A stretch of DNA of 64,000 nucleotides, from positions 1,829,001 through 1,893,000 of the forward strand of contig NZ_CP045644.1 of assembly GCF_009498455.1 (NCBI RefSeq). Direction: 5' to 3'. Source of the DNA: Variovorax paradoxus. Lineage in GTDB: Bacteria > Pseudomonadota > Gammaproteobacteria > Burkholderiales > Burkholderiaceae_C. A model generated the notes under the pieces. That model had not been told where the DNA came from. It saw only the letters and a program-made list of their open reading frames with translations, and did not search any database. This document shows, piece after piece, positions 20,201-27,971 of this stretch. Made by a program: the position numbers and the translations under genes. Every line of letters starts with the position of its first letter. Within the stretch, counting starts at the first letter, position 1.

Positions 20201-21089
20201 CGCGCAGCGCCAGGCACTGCGCCCGCTGCTCGTGCGGCCGCTGCTGCAGGCGTACGCAGTGACGGTGCAGCCAACAGCGGTGGAGGTCAACAAGATCTGG
20301 AGCGCGCAGGTGCACCAGCCGTTCCAGCAGTCGCTGGCCACCAAGTACCCGTTCTCGGCGAGCGCGAAGATCGAAGCGTCGCCGGCGGAAATCGCGCAGT
20401 TCTTCGGACCTGAAGGCGCCATCGGCAAGTTCGTGACGACCACGCTGGGATCGCTGGTGATTCGCCGCGGCGACCTGCTGTCGCCGCGCGCCTGGGGCGA
20501 CCAGGGCCTCACGCTGAGCCCCGATTTCGTGAACGGCTTTGCGCAGTGGGTGGCGCCGCTGTCGGGCGGCGCCGCAGCCGGTGCCGGCGGCAGCGCGCAG
20601 CCGCAGACGCTGTTCCAGATCCTGCCGCAGCCCGTGTCGGGCCTGACGGAGTACATGGTCGAAATCGACGGCCAGCAGCTGCGCTACCGCAACACGCCGC
20701 CGCAGTGGTCCAACTTCGTCTGGCCCAACGCGCAGGGCACGCCGGGCGCGAAGATCACCGCCGTCACCTTCGACGGGCGCACGGTCGAGCTGATCAACGA
20801 GCCGGGCAACTTCGGCCTGGAGCGGCTGCTCAGCACGGCGCAGCGCACCAAGTTGCCCGACGGCAGTTTCGAGCTCACGTGGGCGCGCGACAACGCGAGC
20901 GTGACCGTCAAGCTGCGGGTGATCCAGAACACGCAGTCGGCCGGTTCGGGCGGCGATTCGCCGCAAGGCAAGGGCCTGCGCGGCACGGTGTTGCCGCCGA
21001 CGGTCGCGGAGATTGGTGCGCCGCGCGCCACAGCAACAGTTCAGGCACCGGCTCAAGTCCCGGTGCAGGCAGGGGGAGCAGGAAAATGA
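17229..21089 (+). CDS. tssM: T6SS membrane complex protein TssM (IcmF/VasK)
   Basis: A 1286-residue inner-membrane protein forming the trans-envelope channel with TssL and TssJ. Helices at about 12-30 and 38-57, and a third near 440-460, bracket a cytoplasmic domain with a Walker A motif G-N-P-A-A-G-K-S at 130-137 and D-T-A-G-R-Y further on, so it belongs to the ATP/GTP-binding TssM group. The long periplasmic region fills the rest up to an alanine/proline-rich tail. Length is usual for the family. The last base pairs overlap the tagF start (ATGA). The 1302-residue frame on the opposite strand is a shadow. Confidence 0.97.
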   Translation: MRRFFSFLADPRTLSVIGAIALGAFLLLGAQTLEVGAIWAVGIFVVLLLLWLLVWFVRRMRTRAANRKLGDMLEDQADAAVRDSDPERKAEIDELRGRMVEAVKTIKTSKIGQMSGSEALYELPWYMVIGNPAAGKSSAILNSGLQFPFADKGNAVIQGIGGTRNCDWFFTTEGIVLDTAGRYSIHQEDRKEWFGFLDLLKKYRPKAPINGIIITASIPELIGSRPDFAIQLAKNLRQRMQELTERLEVFAPVYVMFTKADLITGFAEFFGDSDKMERDRVWGASLPYDGDEKQDAVALFDKRFDELYMGLKEISVSHFANHRSSDPSPELLIFPLEFAAIKPALRAFLATLFESNPFQHKPVFRGFYFTSALQEGTMRSLSTERIAKRFGLTLSNAATKSKEIYSQNGFFLRDLFSKVIFADKKTVRQFSSPVKARVRYVSFFAFVTVLGLLLGGWTWSYLGNRQLVENVQADLDKVVKLQASDNGLRTRFEALNILQDRIEQLEKFRNDRPLSLSLGLYQGNQLEDKLVAEYYGGVKQLMLAPVSDNLQAFLRDVNAHPDRLKRADAVAALTGGTAPAPLPVASAATPTAPAAVPEGGGLYAGSSPADVQDAYNALKTYLMLSDKRQVETAHLTDQISRFWRGWLESNRGDMPRAAVIRDAERMITFYLRRVGDDNWPALADTNLALVEQTRDNLRRVVRGMPARERVYAEIKARASTRFAPMTVARILGATAGGAESEGTLAGSVAISGAFTREAWQQYVDDAIRDAANKETSSKDWVLNVAGNDDLTLEGSPEQIRKTLATMYKLEYAKEWQRFLQGIAVKDMGSFEQAVVAMNQLGDPQNSPIRKVFDTVYDQTSWDNPSLVNAGLQQARTGAFNWFKRLFSRATPSQVNVNVDLNGGATEIPMGPIGREFAGVARLVVERDNTSLLRGYLGTLSKLRGRFNQIKNQGDPGPGARQLMQQTLEGNGSELADALKYVDEQMLTGMDAAQRQALRPLLVRPLLQAYAVTVQPTAVEVNKIWSAQVHQPFQQSLATKYPFSASAKIEASPAEIAQFFGPEGAIGKFVTTTLGSLVIRRGDLLSPRAWGDQGLTLSPDFVNGFAQWVAPLSGGAAAGAGGSAQPQTLFQILPQPVSGLTEYMVEIDGQQLRYRNTPPQWSNFVWPNAQGTPGAKITAVTFDGRTVELINEPGNFGLERLLSTAQRTKLPDGSFELTWARDNASVTVKLRVIQNTQSAGSGGDSPQGKGLRGTVLPPTVAEIGAPRATATVQAPAQVPVQAGGAGK

Positions 21090-22069
21090 GCGCGCCACAA
21101 CAGCTGTGCTACTTCGGCAAGTTGCCCGGACGCGGCGACTTCGTGAAGGGCCTGTACAACCCGCAGCTCATCAAGGTGTTCGACCACTGGCTGTCGCAGA
21201 CCATGGAGATGCTGTCGGAAGACCCGCGCTGGAAGCTGATCTACGACAACGCGGCGCCGATGCACTTCGTGTGCCTGGGCTCGCGCAGCCGCGTGGCGAT
21301 CGCGGGGCACCTGCGCGCCAGCCGCGACGAGTCGTCGCGCCGCTACCCGTTCCTGGCGGCCACCTCGGTGGACGTCGACGAGGCGCTCGACTTCATGCGC
21401 GGCGCGCCGATGCTGGTCGGCCCCTACTGGGACCGCATGGCGGTGCAGGTGCAGTCGCTGGCGGCCGGCACCGACCTGGACAACGAGCTGAAGAAGTTCG
21501 AGGCCATCGACCCGGCCATCGAGACCGGCTTCAAGAAGTCGGCCTCGCGCGCCACCTATGCGGCCTTCACGCGCGACACCAGCCTGCTGCGCATCGAGCA
21601 GATGCTCAACTTCGACGGCCACAAGGTGTCGCTGCGCCGCGCCATCCTGGCGCTGGGCCTGCTGCTGCAGCCGGTGATGGCCAGCGCGGTGTCGCACCTG
21701 GACAAGGGGCTCACGCTGCCGCTGCCGCGCGACCCGGTCGACCGCTCGCTGATCGCCACCTTCTGGCTCGAGATGGTGTCGCAGTTCCTGGCGAAGGCCG
21801 ACTTCGAGCTGGTGCTGCTGGTCACCGAGATCGACGGCCGCGCGCGGCTGGTGATCGGCTTCAACGGCCTGTCGCCGCGCAGCCTGCAAAGCGTGCTGCA
21901 TCCGCAGGTCTACACCGAGCACAACATCGACATCGACAACCCGGAATGGGTCGAGGACACCATCCACAGCAACTACGCGATGTTCAAGCTGGTGAGCTAC
22001 CTCGACCAGCCGCAGCTGCCGCTGGACATCGTGCTCACCGCCTTTCGCGAAGTCTTCATCGGGGAATGA
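21086..22069 (+). CDS. tagF: T6SS-associated protein TagF
   Basis: A 327-residue TagF protein. The N-terminus Y-F-G-K-L-P-G-R-G-D-F-V is the family signature, followed by L-S-Q-T-M-E and the C-terminal acidic region typical of stand-alone TagF. In Pseudomonas, TagF represses T6SS assembly post-translationally by binding Fha1; no Fha, PpkA or PppA gene is visible here, so it may act directly on assembly. The ATG at 21086 overlaps the tssM stop, and a purine-rich GGGGGAGCAGGA lies upstream. A longer frame starting at 20546 is only an overlap with tssM. Confidence 0.94.
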   Translation: MSAPQQLCYFGKLPGRGDFVKGLYNPQLIKVFDHWLSQTMEMLSEDPRWKLIYDNAAPMHFVCLGSRSRVAIAGHLRASRDESSRRYPFLAATSVDVDEALDFMRGAPMLVGPYWDRMAVQVQSLAAGTDLDNELKKFEAIDPAIETGFKKSASRATYAAFTRDTSLLRIEQMLNFDGHKVSLRRAILALGLLLQPVMASAVSHLDKGLTLPLPRDPVDRSLIATFWLEMVSQFLAKADFELVLLVTEIDGRARLVIGFNGLSPRSLQSVLHPQVYTEHNIDIDNPEWVEDTIHSNYAMFKLVSYLDQPQLPLDIVLTAFREVFIGE

Positions 22070-22076
22070 CACGGTC

Positions 22077-22919
22077 ATGAATTGTTCTTTGCGCGTTCTC
22101 GTGCTGTCCATGGCCTGCGGGCTCGCGCTCGTGCCGGCCGTGCAGGCCCAGCAACCACAGCAACAACCGGCTGCAGGCGCCACCGCCGCGCGCGTCGAAA
22201 CCACGGCCGCGGCCGTCGGGAAGGGCGAGCCGGTCGTGGCCGGCGGGCAGGTGCCCGACGAAGCCACGCGCGCCGCCGTCATCGAGGCGCTGCGCCGCAT
22301 CTACGGCCCCAGCGGCGTGATCGACAAGATCGAGGTGGTGAGCACCGTCAGCATGCCGGCCAACTGGGCCGCCAACGTGCAGCGGTTGATCACGCCTTCG
22401 CTCAAGGACATCCACCGCGGCCAGTTCCAGATCGAGGGCACGCAGATGGCGCTGAGCGGCGAGGTCGGCAACGAGGCGCTGCGCCAGAAGATCGTGAGCG
22501 ACATGGCGAATTCGCTCAACCCGACCTACACCATCAAGAACAGCCTGCGCGTGCCCGTGTCGGAGCAGATCGCGGTCGACCAGGTGCTGGGCAACCGAAC
22601 CATCGAGTTCGAGCTGGGCAGCGCCACGCTCACCAGCAAGGGCCGCGCCATCCTCGACGAGATGGCGCCGATCCTGCAGAAGCTCACCAACAAGTCGGTG
22701 GCGGTGGTGGGCCACACCGACAACGCCGGCAACCGCACGTCGAACCTGGCGCTGAGCCAGTCGCGCGCCGAGTCGGTCAAGGGCTACCTGGTGGGCAAGG
22801 GCATCGATCCGATGACGCTCACGACCTCGGGCGTGGGCCCCGACCAGCCGGTGGCGAGCAATGCGACCGACGAGGGGCGTTCGCGCAACCGGCGCATCGA
22901 GTTCCGCGTCGGACGCTAA
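22077..22919 (+). CDS. OmpA family protein, T6SS-associated
   Basis: A 280-residue exported protein: signal peptide ending at A-V-Q-A-Q, a BON-like middle (about 60-160, with repeated V-x-G-Q-V and M-A-L-S-G-E-V-G-N patterns), and a C-terminal OmpA/Pal peptidoglycan-binding domain (about 170-280) with V-V-G-H-T-D-N-A-G, L-S-x-x-R-A and N-R-R-I-E-F. TssL here has no OmpA domain of its own, so this protein is a good candidate for anchoring the apparatus to peptidoglycan. It is the last gene of the tagX-tssM-tagF unit and is followed at once by a strong terminator hairpin. Confidence 0.9.
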   Translation: MNCSLRVLVLSMACGLALVPAVQAQQPQQQPAAGATAARVETTAAAVGKGEPVVAGGQVPDEATRAAVIEALRRIYGPSGVIDKIEVVSTVSMPANWAANVQRLITPSLKDIHRGQFQIEGTQMALSGEVGNEALRQKIVSDMANSLNPTYTIKNSLRVPVSEQIAVDQVLGNRTIEFELGSATLTSKGRAILDEMAPILQKLTNKSVAVVGHTDNAGNRTSNLALSQSRAESVKGYLVGKGIDPMTLTTSGVGPDQPVASNATDEGRSRNRRIEFRVGR

Positions 22920-22923
22920 CGAA

Positions 22924-22946
22924 AAAGGCCCGCGACGCGGGCCTTT
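22924..22946. terminator. bidirectional intrinsic terminator between ompA-like gene and tssA
   Basis: The arms AAAGGCCCGC and GCGGGCCTTT form a perfect 10-base stem with a GAC loop. T-rich tails are present on both sides (TTTCTTCT on plus, TTTTTC on minus), so it can end the plus-strand tssM unit and the convergent minus-strand tssJKLA unit. Confidence 0.85.
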
Positions 22947-22967
22947 CTTCTGTCCCTCGGCGCGAAG

Positions 22968-24116
22968 TCAACGCGATTCGTCGTCGCCCTTCGGCAGGTC
23001 GAGCAGGTCCACCAATTGGGCCAGCTCCTGCTCGTTCTTGATCACGTTGCGCAGCCAGGCATGCAGCGGCATGTCGGCCCAGCGCGCGGCCTTGTTCGCC
23101 ATGTAGGCGGCCGGGCTCGAAGGCTCGGTCTGCTCGAAATACGCCGCCACTTCTTTCAGCTGCGCAATGGCCTGCGCACGGCTGTGGATGCCGGGCGGCT
23201 GCGCGGCGGGCGCGTGCGCGACCGCGTGGTACGAGGAAGGTGAGTGGGGCATGGCGGCGTCGAAGACGGGTTCGATGCGTGACGGGGCCGTCGGTGCACT
23301 GGCGGCCGGTGCAACGGCGGTGGTCGGCTGCGGCGCGCCGTTGTCGATCGGCACGCCGGCCTCGCGCGCAAAGCGCTCGACGGTCTGGCGGATGGCCGTG
23401 GCCGCGTCCTTCGCGGCGCGAAAGCTCGGACCGTTCGAGGCGGTGCGTTCGTCGAACACGGCCTCGAACTCGGCCAGTGCCTGCTCGCAGGCGTGCACGT
23501 CGCGGTGCGTCTTCTGCAGGAACTTCGCGGGCGTGGCGCGGCGCAGGCGGTCGAACTGGTCGACCGTCACCTTGTTGCGCTGCAGCTCGTCGGCCTGCGC
23601 TGGCGTGCGGCGGATGGCCTGGTCGAGCGCCAGCGCGGTCTCCCAGACCAGCGCGCTGTGGCCGGTGCTGCCGTCGCTCACGATGGGCGCGCGCTGCAGC
23701 AGCTCGACCGAGCGCGAGATCAGCCACGTGACGGTGCCGATCCGCATCTCGATGTCGCCGCCCTCGGGCTGCGGATGCAGCTCGTCCCAGTACTGGCGGC
23801 ACAGGCCGGTGAGCAGGCGGTAGCCGTCGGCCAGGCCCTCGAAGCCGCGCTGGCTGGCCAGCGCGTCGGTGAGCCACACGCCCAGCCGCAGGTCCTTGGT
23901 GGATGCGCGCAGCAGCTTGTCGCACTCGGCGATCACGAAGGGCCAGTTGGCTTCTTTCAGCTCGATGACCCATTCGCCCTGTTCGAGCGAGGGATCGTCG
24001 TGCTTGCGCGCTTCCTGGATGGCGTCGAACTCGCGCGAGAACAGCATGTCCTCGCCGCAGGGTTTGGCCTCGGAGATCGGCGCCAGCAACGCCGGCAGAT
24101 CGAGCCGCGCCGTCAT
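22968..24116 (-). CDS. tssA: T6SS protein TssA (ImpA N-terminal domain)
   Basis: A 382-residue TssA with an N-terminal ImpA domain (about 5-130: P-C-G-E-D-M-L-F, then W-P-F-V-I-A-E-C-D-K-L-L) and a shorter C-terminal domain. It coordinates sheath and tube assembly at the baseplate or distal end. The start at 24116 gives M-T-A-R-L-D-L-P; the frame upstream belongs to tssL. Its ATG overlaps the end of tssL by four bases. A variable alanine/proline linker lies near residue 250-280, and the C-terminal part has no membrane helix, unlike VasJ-type long TssA proteins. Confidence 0.93.
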   Translation of the reverse strand: MTARLDLPALLAPISEAKPCGEDMLFSREFDAIQEARKHDDPSLEQGEWVIELKEANWPFVIAECDKLLRASTKDLRLGVWLTDALASQRGFEGLADGYRLLTGLCRQYWDELHPQPEGGDIEMRIGTVTWLISRSVELLQRAPIVSDGSTGHSALVWETALALDQAIRRTPAQADELQRNKVTVDQFDRLRRATPAKFLQKTHRDVHACEQALAEFEAVFDERTASNGPSFRAAKDAATAIRQTVERFAREAGVPIDNGAPQPTTAVAPAASAPTAPSRIEPVFDAAMPHSPSSYHAVAHAPAAQPPGIHSRAQAIAQLKEVAAYFEQTEPSSPAAYMANKAARWADMPLHAWLRNVIKNEQELAQLVDLLDLPKGDDESR

Positions 24117-24910
24117 GGCAGCGAGATCGTCAGGTTGGCCTGGCGCGGGCCGAGCTTCACGATGTCCTGGTAGCTCGCGAGTGCGCCCTGCGTGGTGCTG
24201 CCCAGGTGCGCCGAGAGGCCGACGAAGCCGAGCAGGCCGATGAGCGAGAACAGCGCGGCCACCACCCACTGCGGCGCCTCGCGCTTGAGCGAGTGCGAGA
24301 TGAGGTCGGGCAGCGGCCAGTGCGGCGCGAACGGCGTGCGCTTGCCGCGCGCGTTGGCAATCTCGTCGCCCACGCGCGCCGTGAGGTAGGCCAGCTTCTC
24401 GGTGCCGTCGATGGCGTACTTGCCCTGGAAGCCCAGCAGAAGGCACATGTAGAACACCTCGAGCGTCTGGATGCGCGCGGCGCCATGCGCCCGCTCGACC
24501 TCGAGCATCTGGAAGAAGTTCTCGCCGGCCAGCTGGTCGCCGAACAGCGTGAGCTGCAGCGGCCGCCGCTCCCATTCGGAGCGAATCGCGAACTCGGGCG
24601 CCGAAAGCACGAACTCGTCGACGGTGGCGCAGAAGGCGTACTTGGCCGCGTGGATCTGCTCGGCCGTGGCGTCGAGCTTGCGCGCGTTGCGCTCGAACTC
24701 GCCCAGGTAGTTGCGGATGCCCGTGAGGAACTGCTCGGTGGTGGCGGGCTGCTGCTTCTTCTTCAGCAGGAACAGCATCACGAAGCCGTCGTACAGCAGG
24801 TCGAGCAGGCTCGAGTCGGCGTCGGGCGCCACGCCTGCGGGCGTGAACGACGCGGGCGGCGCGTCGGCGCCCAGCAGGGAAGGGGCCTTGTTCAGGGTGG
24901 TGGTGTTCAT
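24113..24910 (-). CDS. tssL: T6SS membrane complex protein TssL (DotU/IcmH)
   Basis: A 265-residue inner-membrane protein that connects TssM and the baseplate. The cytoplasmic DotU domain contains the features F-C-A-T-V-D-E-F-V-L, G-E-N-F-F-Q-M-L and L-G-F-Q-G-K-Y; one transmembrane helix (about 222-242) lies near the C-terminus. There is no OmpA-like extension, which fits the separate OmpA family gene nearby. It is the third gene of the minus-strand unit tssJ-tssK-tssL-tssA and starts 13 bases past tssK. Confidence 0.96.
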   Translation of the reverse strand: MNTTTLNKAPSLLGADAPPASFTPAGVAPDADSSLLDLLYDGFVMLFLLKKKQQPATTEQFLTGIRNYLGEFERNARKLDATAEQIHAAKYAFCATVDEFVLSAPEFAIRSEWERRPLQLTLFGDQLAGENFFQMLEVERAHGAARIQTLEVFYMCLLLGFQGKYAIDGTEKLAYLTARVGDEIANARGKRTPFAPHWPLPDLISHSLKREAPQWVVAALFSLIGLLGFVGLSAHLGSTTQGALASYQDIVKLGPRQANLTISLP

Positions 24911-24923
24911 ACGATCAGGCGGA

Positions 24924-26270
24924 TCAGCCGGTCACGGCGATCAGTTCGAGTTGCATGTCGGGGATGCCGGCCGGCGCGTAGATGGTGACGCTCTGCGCCT
25001 GCAGCATGCGGTCGTACAGCTGGCTCTTGCTGTCGATGGAAAAGTAGCAGGCGCCCGCGCGGATCGGAATGGCCGGCGGCACCTGCGGCGCGTAGACGAT
25101 GCGCACGCCCGGCATGGCCGAGAGCACGAGCTTGTCGACGTCTTCGGGCGCGCCGATCTTGAAGCGCTGCGGCACCACCTCGGCCAGCTCGGCGGCCGGC
25201 ATGCTGGCGGTGACCGACATGTAGAACACGGTCTTCTCGTCGATCTTTCCGGAGTCGAGGCGACCCAGGTAGAAGGCGTTGCGCGTCTCGGTGAGCGCGA
25301 TGGCGAAGTAGCGCGTGGAGATGACGGTGTCGAGCAGGTCGCGCACGATGCGGTCGAGCTCGGCGAAGGCCGGGCCCGGCTTCTCGTGGTCGTACACCGG
25401 CAGGTCGTTCAGCGAGTAGGTCTTTGCAAACGTCATCAGCGCGCCGGCCAGGCTCAGCAGTTCCTGGAACAGCCGCTCCGGGTGCAGCGACGGGTGATGG
25501 AACAGGTGCGAGAGCGACGCGAAGGCCGAGTTGGCCGTGTGCAGCAGCCAGAACGAGGCGATGTCGCCCGAGCGGAACTCGATGATGTTCTTGCTCGGTT
25601 CACGGTGAATGCCGTACAGCGAATTGACCTTGGCCTGCAGCACGTCGAGCAGGCGGCGCAGCTGCTGGAACACGGTGGGCGAGGCGTCGATGCTCGTGCA
25701 CGGCGGCACGAAGCTGCGGTCGATCTCGAAGCCGCCCGCGGCGGTGCGGCGGATGCGGATCACAGGGATCGACACGAACTGCTCGCGCGGCTCGGTGTCG
25801 GCCAGCAGCTTCACGCTCTTGCGCAGGAACACCACCTCGGCGCTCACGGCATTGGTGTACAGGTCGAGCGACTGCGTCGCGTCGCTCGTGTAGCGCGCGG
25901 CAAAGCCTTCTTCGTTGGGGTCGGTGTAGTTCTTGCCGAGCTCCTTCACCGGGTGCAGCACCAGGTAGAAGGTGATCTCGTTCTGGCCCGGGCTCAGCGT
26001 GTCGAGCGAGATCGGCGGAGGCAGCGCGTCGGCCTGCGGCGCCGCATAGGGTTCGCCGTCGGGGAACACCAGCGACAGCTGCGAAGCGCGCAGCATGCCG
26101 CTGGCCAGCGCATCGAGGTCGAAGCTGATGGAGCGCACGCCCCAGAAGTACGGATGCAGCGCCTGCGCCGTGGCGCGCAGGCGCGCCTCGTGGTACGCGT
26201 CTTGGCGCTGAAAGTGCTGGGGGCGTAGAAACAAGCCCTCTCCCCAGAGGACCTTGGCTGCATAGCTCAC
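24924..26270 (-). CDS. tssK: T6SS baseplate protein TssK
   Basis: A 448-residue TssK that links the TssF-TssG baseplate wedge to the TssM-TssL membrane complex. The N-terminus V-L-W-G-E-G-L-F-L-R-P-Q-H-F-Q is the family signature, followed by the shell domain and a C-terminal head domain with Y-F-S-I-D-S. Length is normal. About 80 bases separate it from tssJ upstream; the gap contains no other gene. Parallel frames in other phases are shadows. Confidence 0.96.
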   Translation of the reverse strand: MSYAAKVLWGEGLFLRPQHFQRQDAYHEARLRATAQALHPYFWGVRSISFDLDALASGMLRASQLSLVFPDGEPYAAPQADALPPPISLDTLSPGQNEITFYLVLHPVKELGKNYTDPNEEGFAARYTSDATQSLDLYTNAVSAEVVFLRKSVKLLADTEPREQFVSIPVIRIRRTAAGGFEIDRSFVPPCTSIDASPTVFQQLRRLLDVLQAKVNSLYGIHREPSKNIIEFRSGDIASFWLLHTANSAFASLSHLFHHPSLHPERLFQELLSLAGALMTFAKTYSLNDLPVYDHEKPGPAFAELDRIVRDLLDTVISTRYFAIALTETRNAFYLGRLDSGKIDEKTVFYMSVTASMPAAELAEVVPQRFKIGAPEDVDKLVLSAMPGVRIVYAPQVPPAIPIRAGACYFSIDSKSQLYDRMLQAQSVTIYAPAGIPDMQLELIAVTG

Positions 26271-26349
26271 GTCGGATCAACTCCCCTCGATTTTTTTGGA
26301 ATGTATCGCATCGTCATGTCGACTTGAACAGGCCCGCCGTCGCTGCAGA

Positions 26350-26970
26350 TCAGGCGGGCGAGGGCCGGCAGGTGACCGGCCCCAACAGGTTGAGTGCGCC
26401 CGTGGGGGCCGCGCCTTGTGCGTTCTGCTGGCCCACCACCGCGCCTGTCGTGACGGTGAGCGCGCAGGCATGCGCGCCCATCACGATGCCGGTTTTCTCG
26501 GCGTCGGCGGCGTTGAAGGCGAAGCGCCAGCGCTGGGCATCGGGCGAGTGGAACAGCACCACCACGGCCACCGCGTTGGCGGTGCGCGGAACCATCTCGG
26601 TCCAGGTGTATTGCTGGTCGGGAATGAGCGTGATCTCGCGGCTCTCCACGAGGTCGTCGCCCAGCTGCGTCTTGTCGCGTCCCGGCGCGACGAAGGCATC
26701 GAACGACGACTGGTAGAAGCCCGTCGTTTCCTTCAGCTTGTAGATGCGCATCACCACGGACAGCGGGCGGTTGCGGCCGTCGGCGTTGAGGTTCTTGCCC
26801 GCCGCGATCGACATCGTCACCTTGCGCGGCGGCTTCTGCGACTCGGGCAGCTCGGGTTTCTTCAGTCCGCTCGCCTCGAGCGCGATGTTGGCGATCGTGA
26901 GCGCCGGCGAACTGCACCCGCCGAGCATCAACGCGGCCAGCAGCGCGCCAGATGTAATTAATATTTTCAT
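26350..26970 (-). CDS. tssJ: T6SS outer-membrane lipoprotein TssJ
   Basis: A 206-residue lipoprotein with a short signal peptide and lipobox L-G-G-C (Cys at about 19), followed by a beta-sandwich region with family features V-V-M-R-I-Y-K-L-K and F-x-x-S-F-D-A-F. It anchors TssM to the outer membrane. It is the first gene of the minus-strand unit and diverges from the lipoprotein gene at 27170. The C-terminal half has an insertion (about 165-185, glycine/alanine-rich) relative to small TssJ proteins. Confidence 0.92.
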   Translation of the reverse strand: MKILITSGALLAALMLGGCSSPALTIANIALEASGLKKPELPESQKPPRKVTMSIAAGKNLNADGRNRPLSVVMRIYKLKETTGFYQSSFDAFVAPGRDKTQLGDDLVESREITLIPDQQYTWTEMVPRTANAVAVVVLFHSPDAQRWRFAFNAADAEKTGIVMGAHACALTVTTGAVVGQQNAQGAAPTGALNLLGPVTCRPSPA

Positions 26971-27169
26971 TAAAAGCGAGTCGTAACAATATTGTGATGG
27001 ACCAAATAGGATTAACCGATTTCGAAAATGACTTTCGATTAGGAAATTAGCATTAATCCGCTCCCGTCATTTGCCATCCACGCGGCTGTAGTATCGTGTA
27101 TTGTTATTGTCAACGGTCGCAATTTAATGAATGATTGCGGCCAGCTAAAAAGTCAGATCAGGGGGGAAT
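26971..27169. promoter_or_regulatory. AT-rich divergent promoter region, tssJ and tssBC units
   Basis: A 199-base gap, much richer in A and T than its surroundings, between two divergent T6SS units. It contains an inverted repeat CGAAA-N5-TTTCG at 27023-27037, and outside it GGATTAA (27009-27015) faces TTAATCC (27053-27059). These could be operators for a regulator or sites for a nucleoid protein. No -24/-12 sigma-54 site was clear by eye. Confidence 0.5.
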
Positions 27170-27850
27170 GTGTCGATTCGAAAAATCATGTCTCGCACGA
27201 TGATTGCCGGTGCCATTGCGAGCACCGTCTTTTTGTCGGCCTGTACCACCACGCCGGACGCGGCCGTTGCCCAGGCCACCGCGGCCTACAACAAGAGCCT
27301 GGCCGACGTCGATGCCGCCGCGGCAGCCGCCACCGGCGACAAGGCGCCCGTCATCCGCCAGTACCAGCAGCTCGCCACCGACAACCCGACCCGCGGTGAG
27401 CCGTGGTCGCGCATCGCGCAGATCTACTTCAACGAAGGTCGCTACAGCCTGGCCATCTCGGCCGCCGAAGAGTCGCTGCGCCGCGATCCGTCCAGCCGCC
27501 AGGCCAAGAGCATCACCGCCGTGGGCGGCCTGCGCCTTGCGGCCCGCTCCATCGAGGACCTGGGCAAGGACAGCAGCCTGAGCGGCGACGCCAACGCCGA
27601 CGCCTACCGGCTGGCCGCCCTGCTGCGCGAAACCCTGGGCCTGTCGGTGCTGGTGCCCGCCGGCCCGGAAGCCCGGCCGACGCCCACGCGCCGCGCCGCC
27701 GCATCCAACCCGGCGCCTTCGCCGTCGTCCGCCGCGCCGACCCCGGTCGCTGCCGCACGGCCGGCCCCGGTCGCGGCGCCGCGTCCGGCACCTGCCGCGC
27801 CCGCCCCGCGCGCCGGCGGCGGTGGCAATCCATTTGACGCCCTCAAGTAA
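27170..27850 (+). CDS. TPR-like lipoprotein at the head of the tssBC unit
   Basis: A 226-residue lipoprotein with signal peptide and lipobox L-S-A-C followed by T-T-T-P. Residues about 50-130 contain TPR-like helices (P-W-S-R-I-A-Q-I-Y-F-N-E-G-R-Y-S-L-A-I), then an alanine/proline-rich tail ending N-P-F-D-A-L-K. A T6SS role follows from its place directly before tssB; in Acinetobacter a periplasmic protein (AsaA/TslA) occupies this position, but homology cannot be judged here. The start is uncertain: GTG at 27170 lies only about two bases after a GGGGGGA run, and ATG at 27188 also begins a good signal peptide. Confidence 0.72.
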   Translation: MSIRKIMSRTMIAGAIASTVFLSACTTTPDAAVAQATAAYNKSLADVDAAAAAATGDKAPVIRQYQQLATDNPTRGEPWSRIAQIYFNEGRYSLAISAAEESLRRDPSSRQAKSITAVGGLRLAARSIEDLGKDSSLSGDANADAYRLAALLRETLGLSVLVPAGPEARPTPTRRAAASNPAPSPSSAAPTPVAAARPAPVAAPRPAPAAPAPRAGGGGNPFDALK

Positions 27851-27866
27851 TTATTTTGTTTTTGAA

Positions 27867-27884
27867 ATTGGTTTTTAAACCAAT
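27867..27884. promoter_or_regulatory. inverted repeat in the gap before tssB
   Basis: The arms ATTGGTTT and AAACCAAT are separated by TT, in an AT-rich gap of about 120 bases (27851-27971) between the lipoprotein gene and tssB. It is too weak for a terminator (no GC in most of the stem) and could be an operator or a processing site. The rest of the gap has no recognisable gene. Confidence 0.35.
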
Positions 27885-27971
27885 GTATTAACGAATGGGC
27901 GTGCGGTTTAGGAATAGGCCGTACAACTTTTTAATTCGTTTCTCAGTCCTATTGCGAAGGTATCGAAACTT

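Noticed and set aside
17190..21098. A 1302-residue open frame on the minus strand opposite tssM
   Set aside because: It mirrors tssM in antisense; its product is rich in R, H, A, Q and V with no recognisable domain, typical of a GC-bias shadow.
22301..24173. Plus- and minus-strand frames around tssA such as 23493-24173
   Set aside because: They overlap tssA and the OmpA-like gene in other phases and show no domain.
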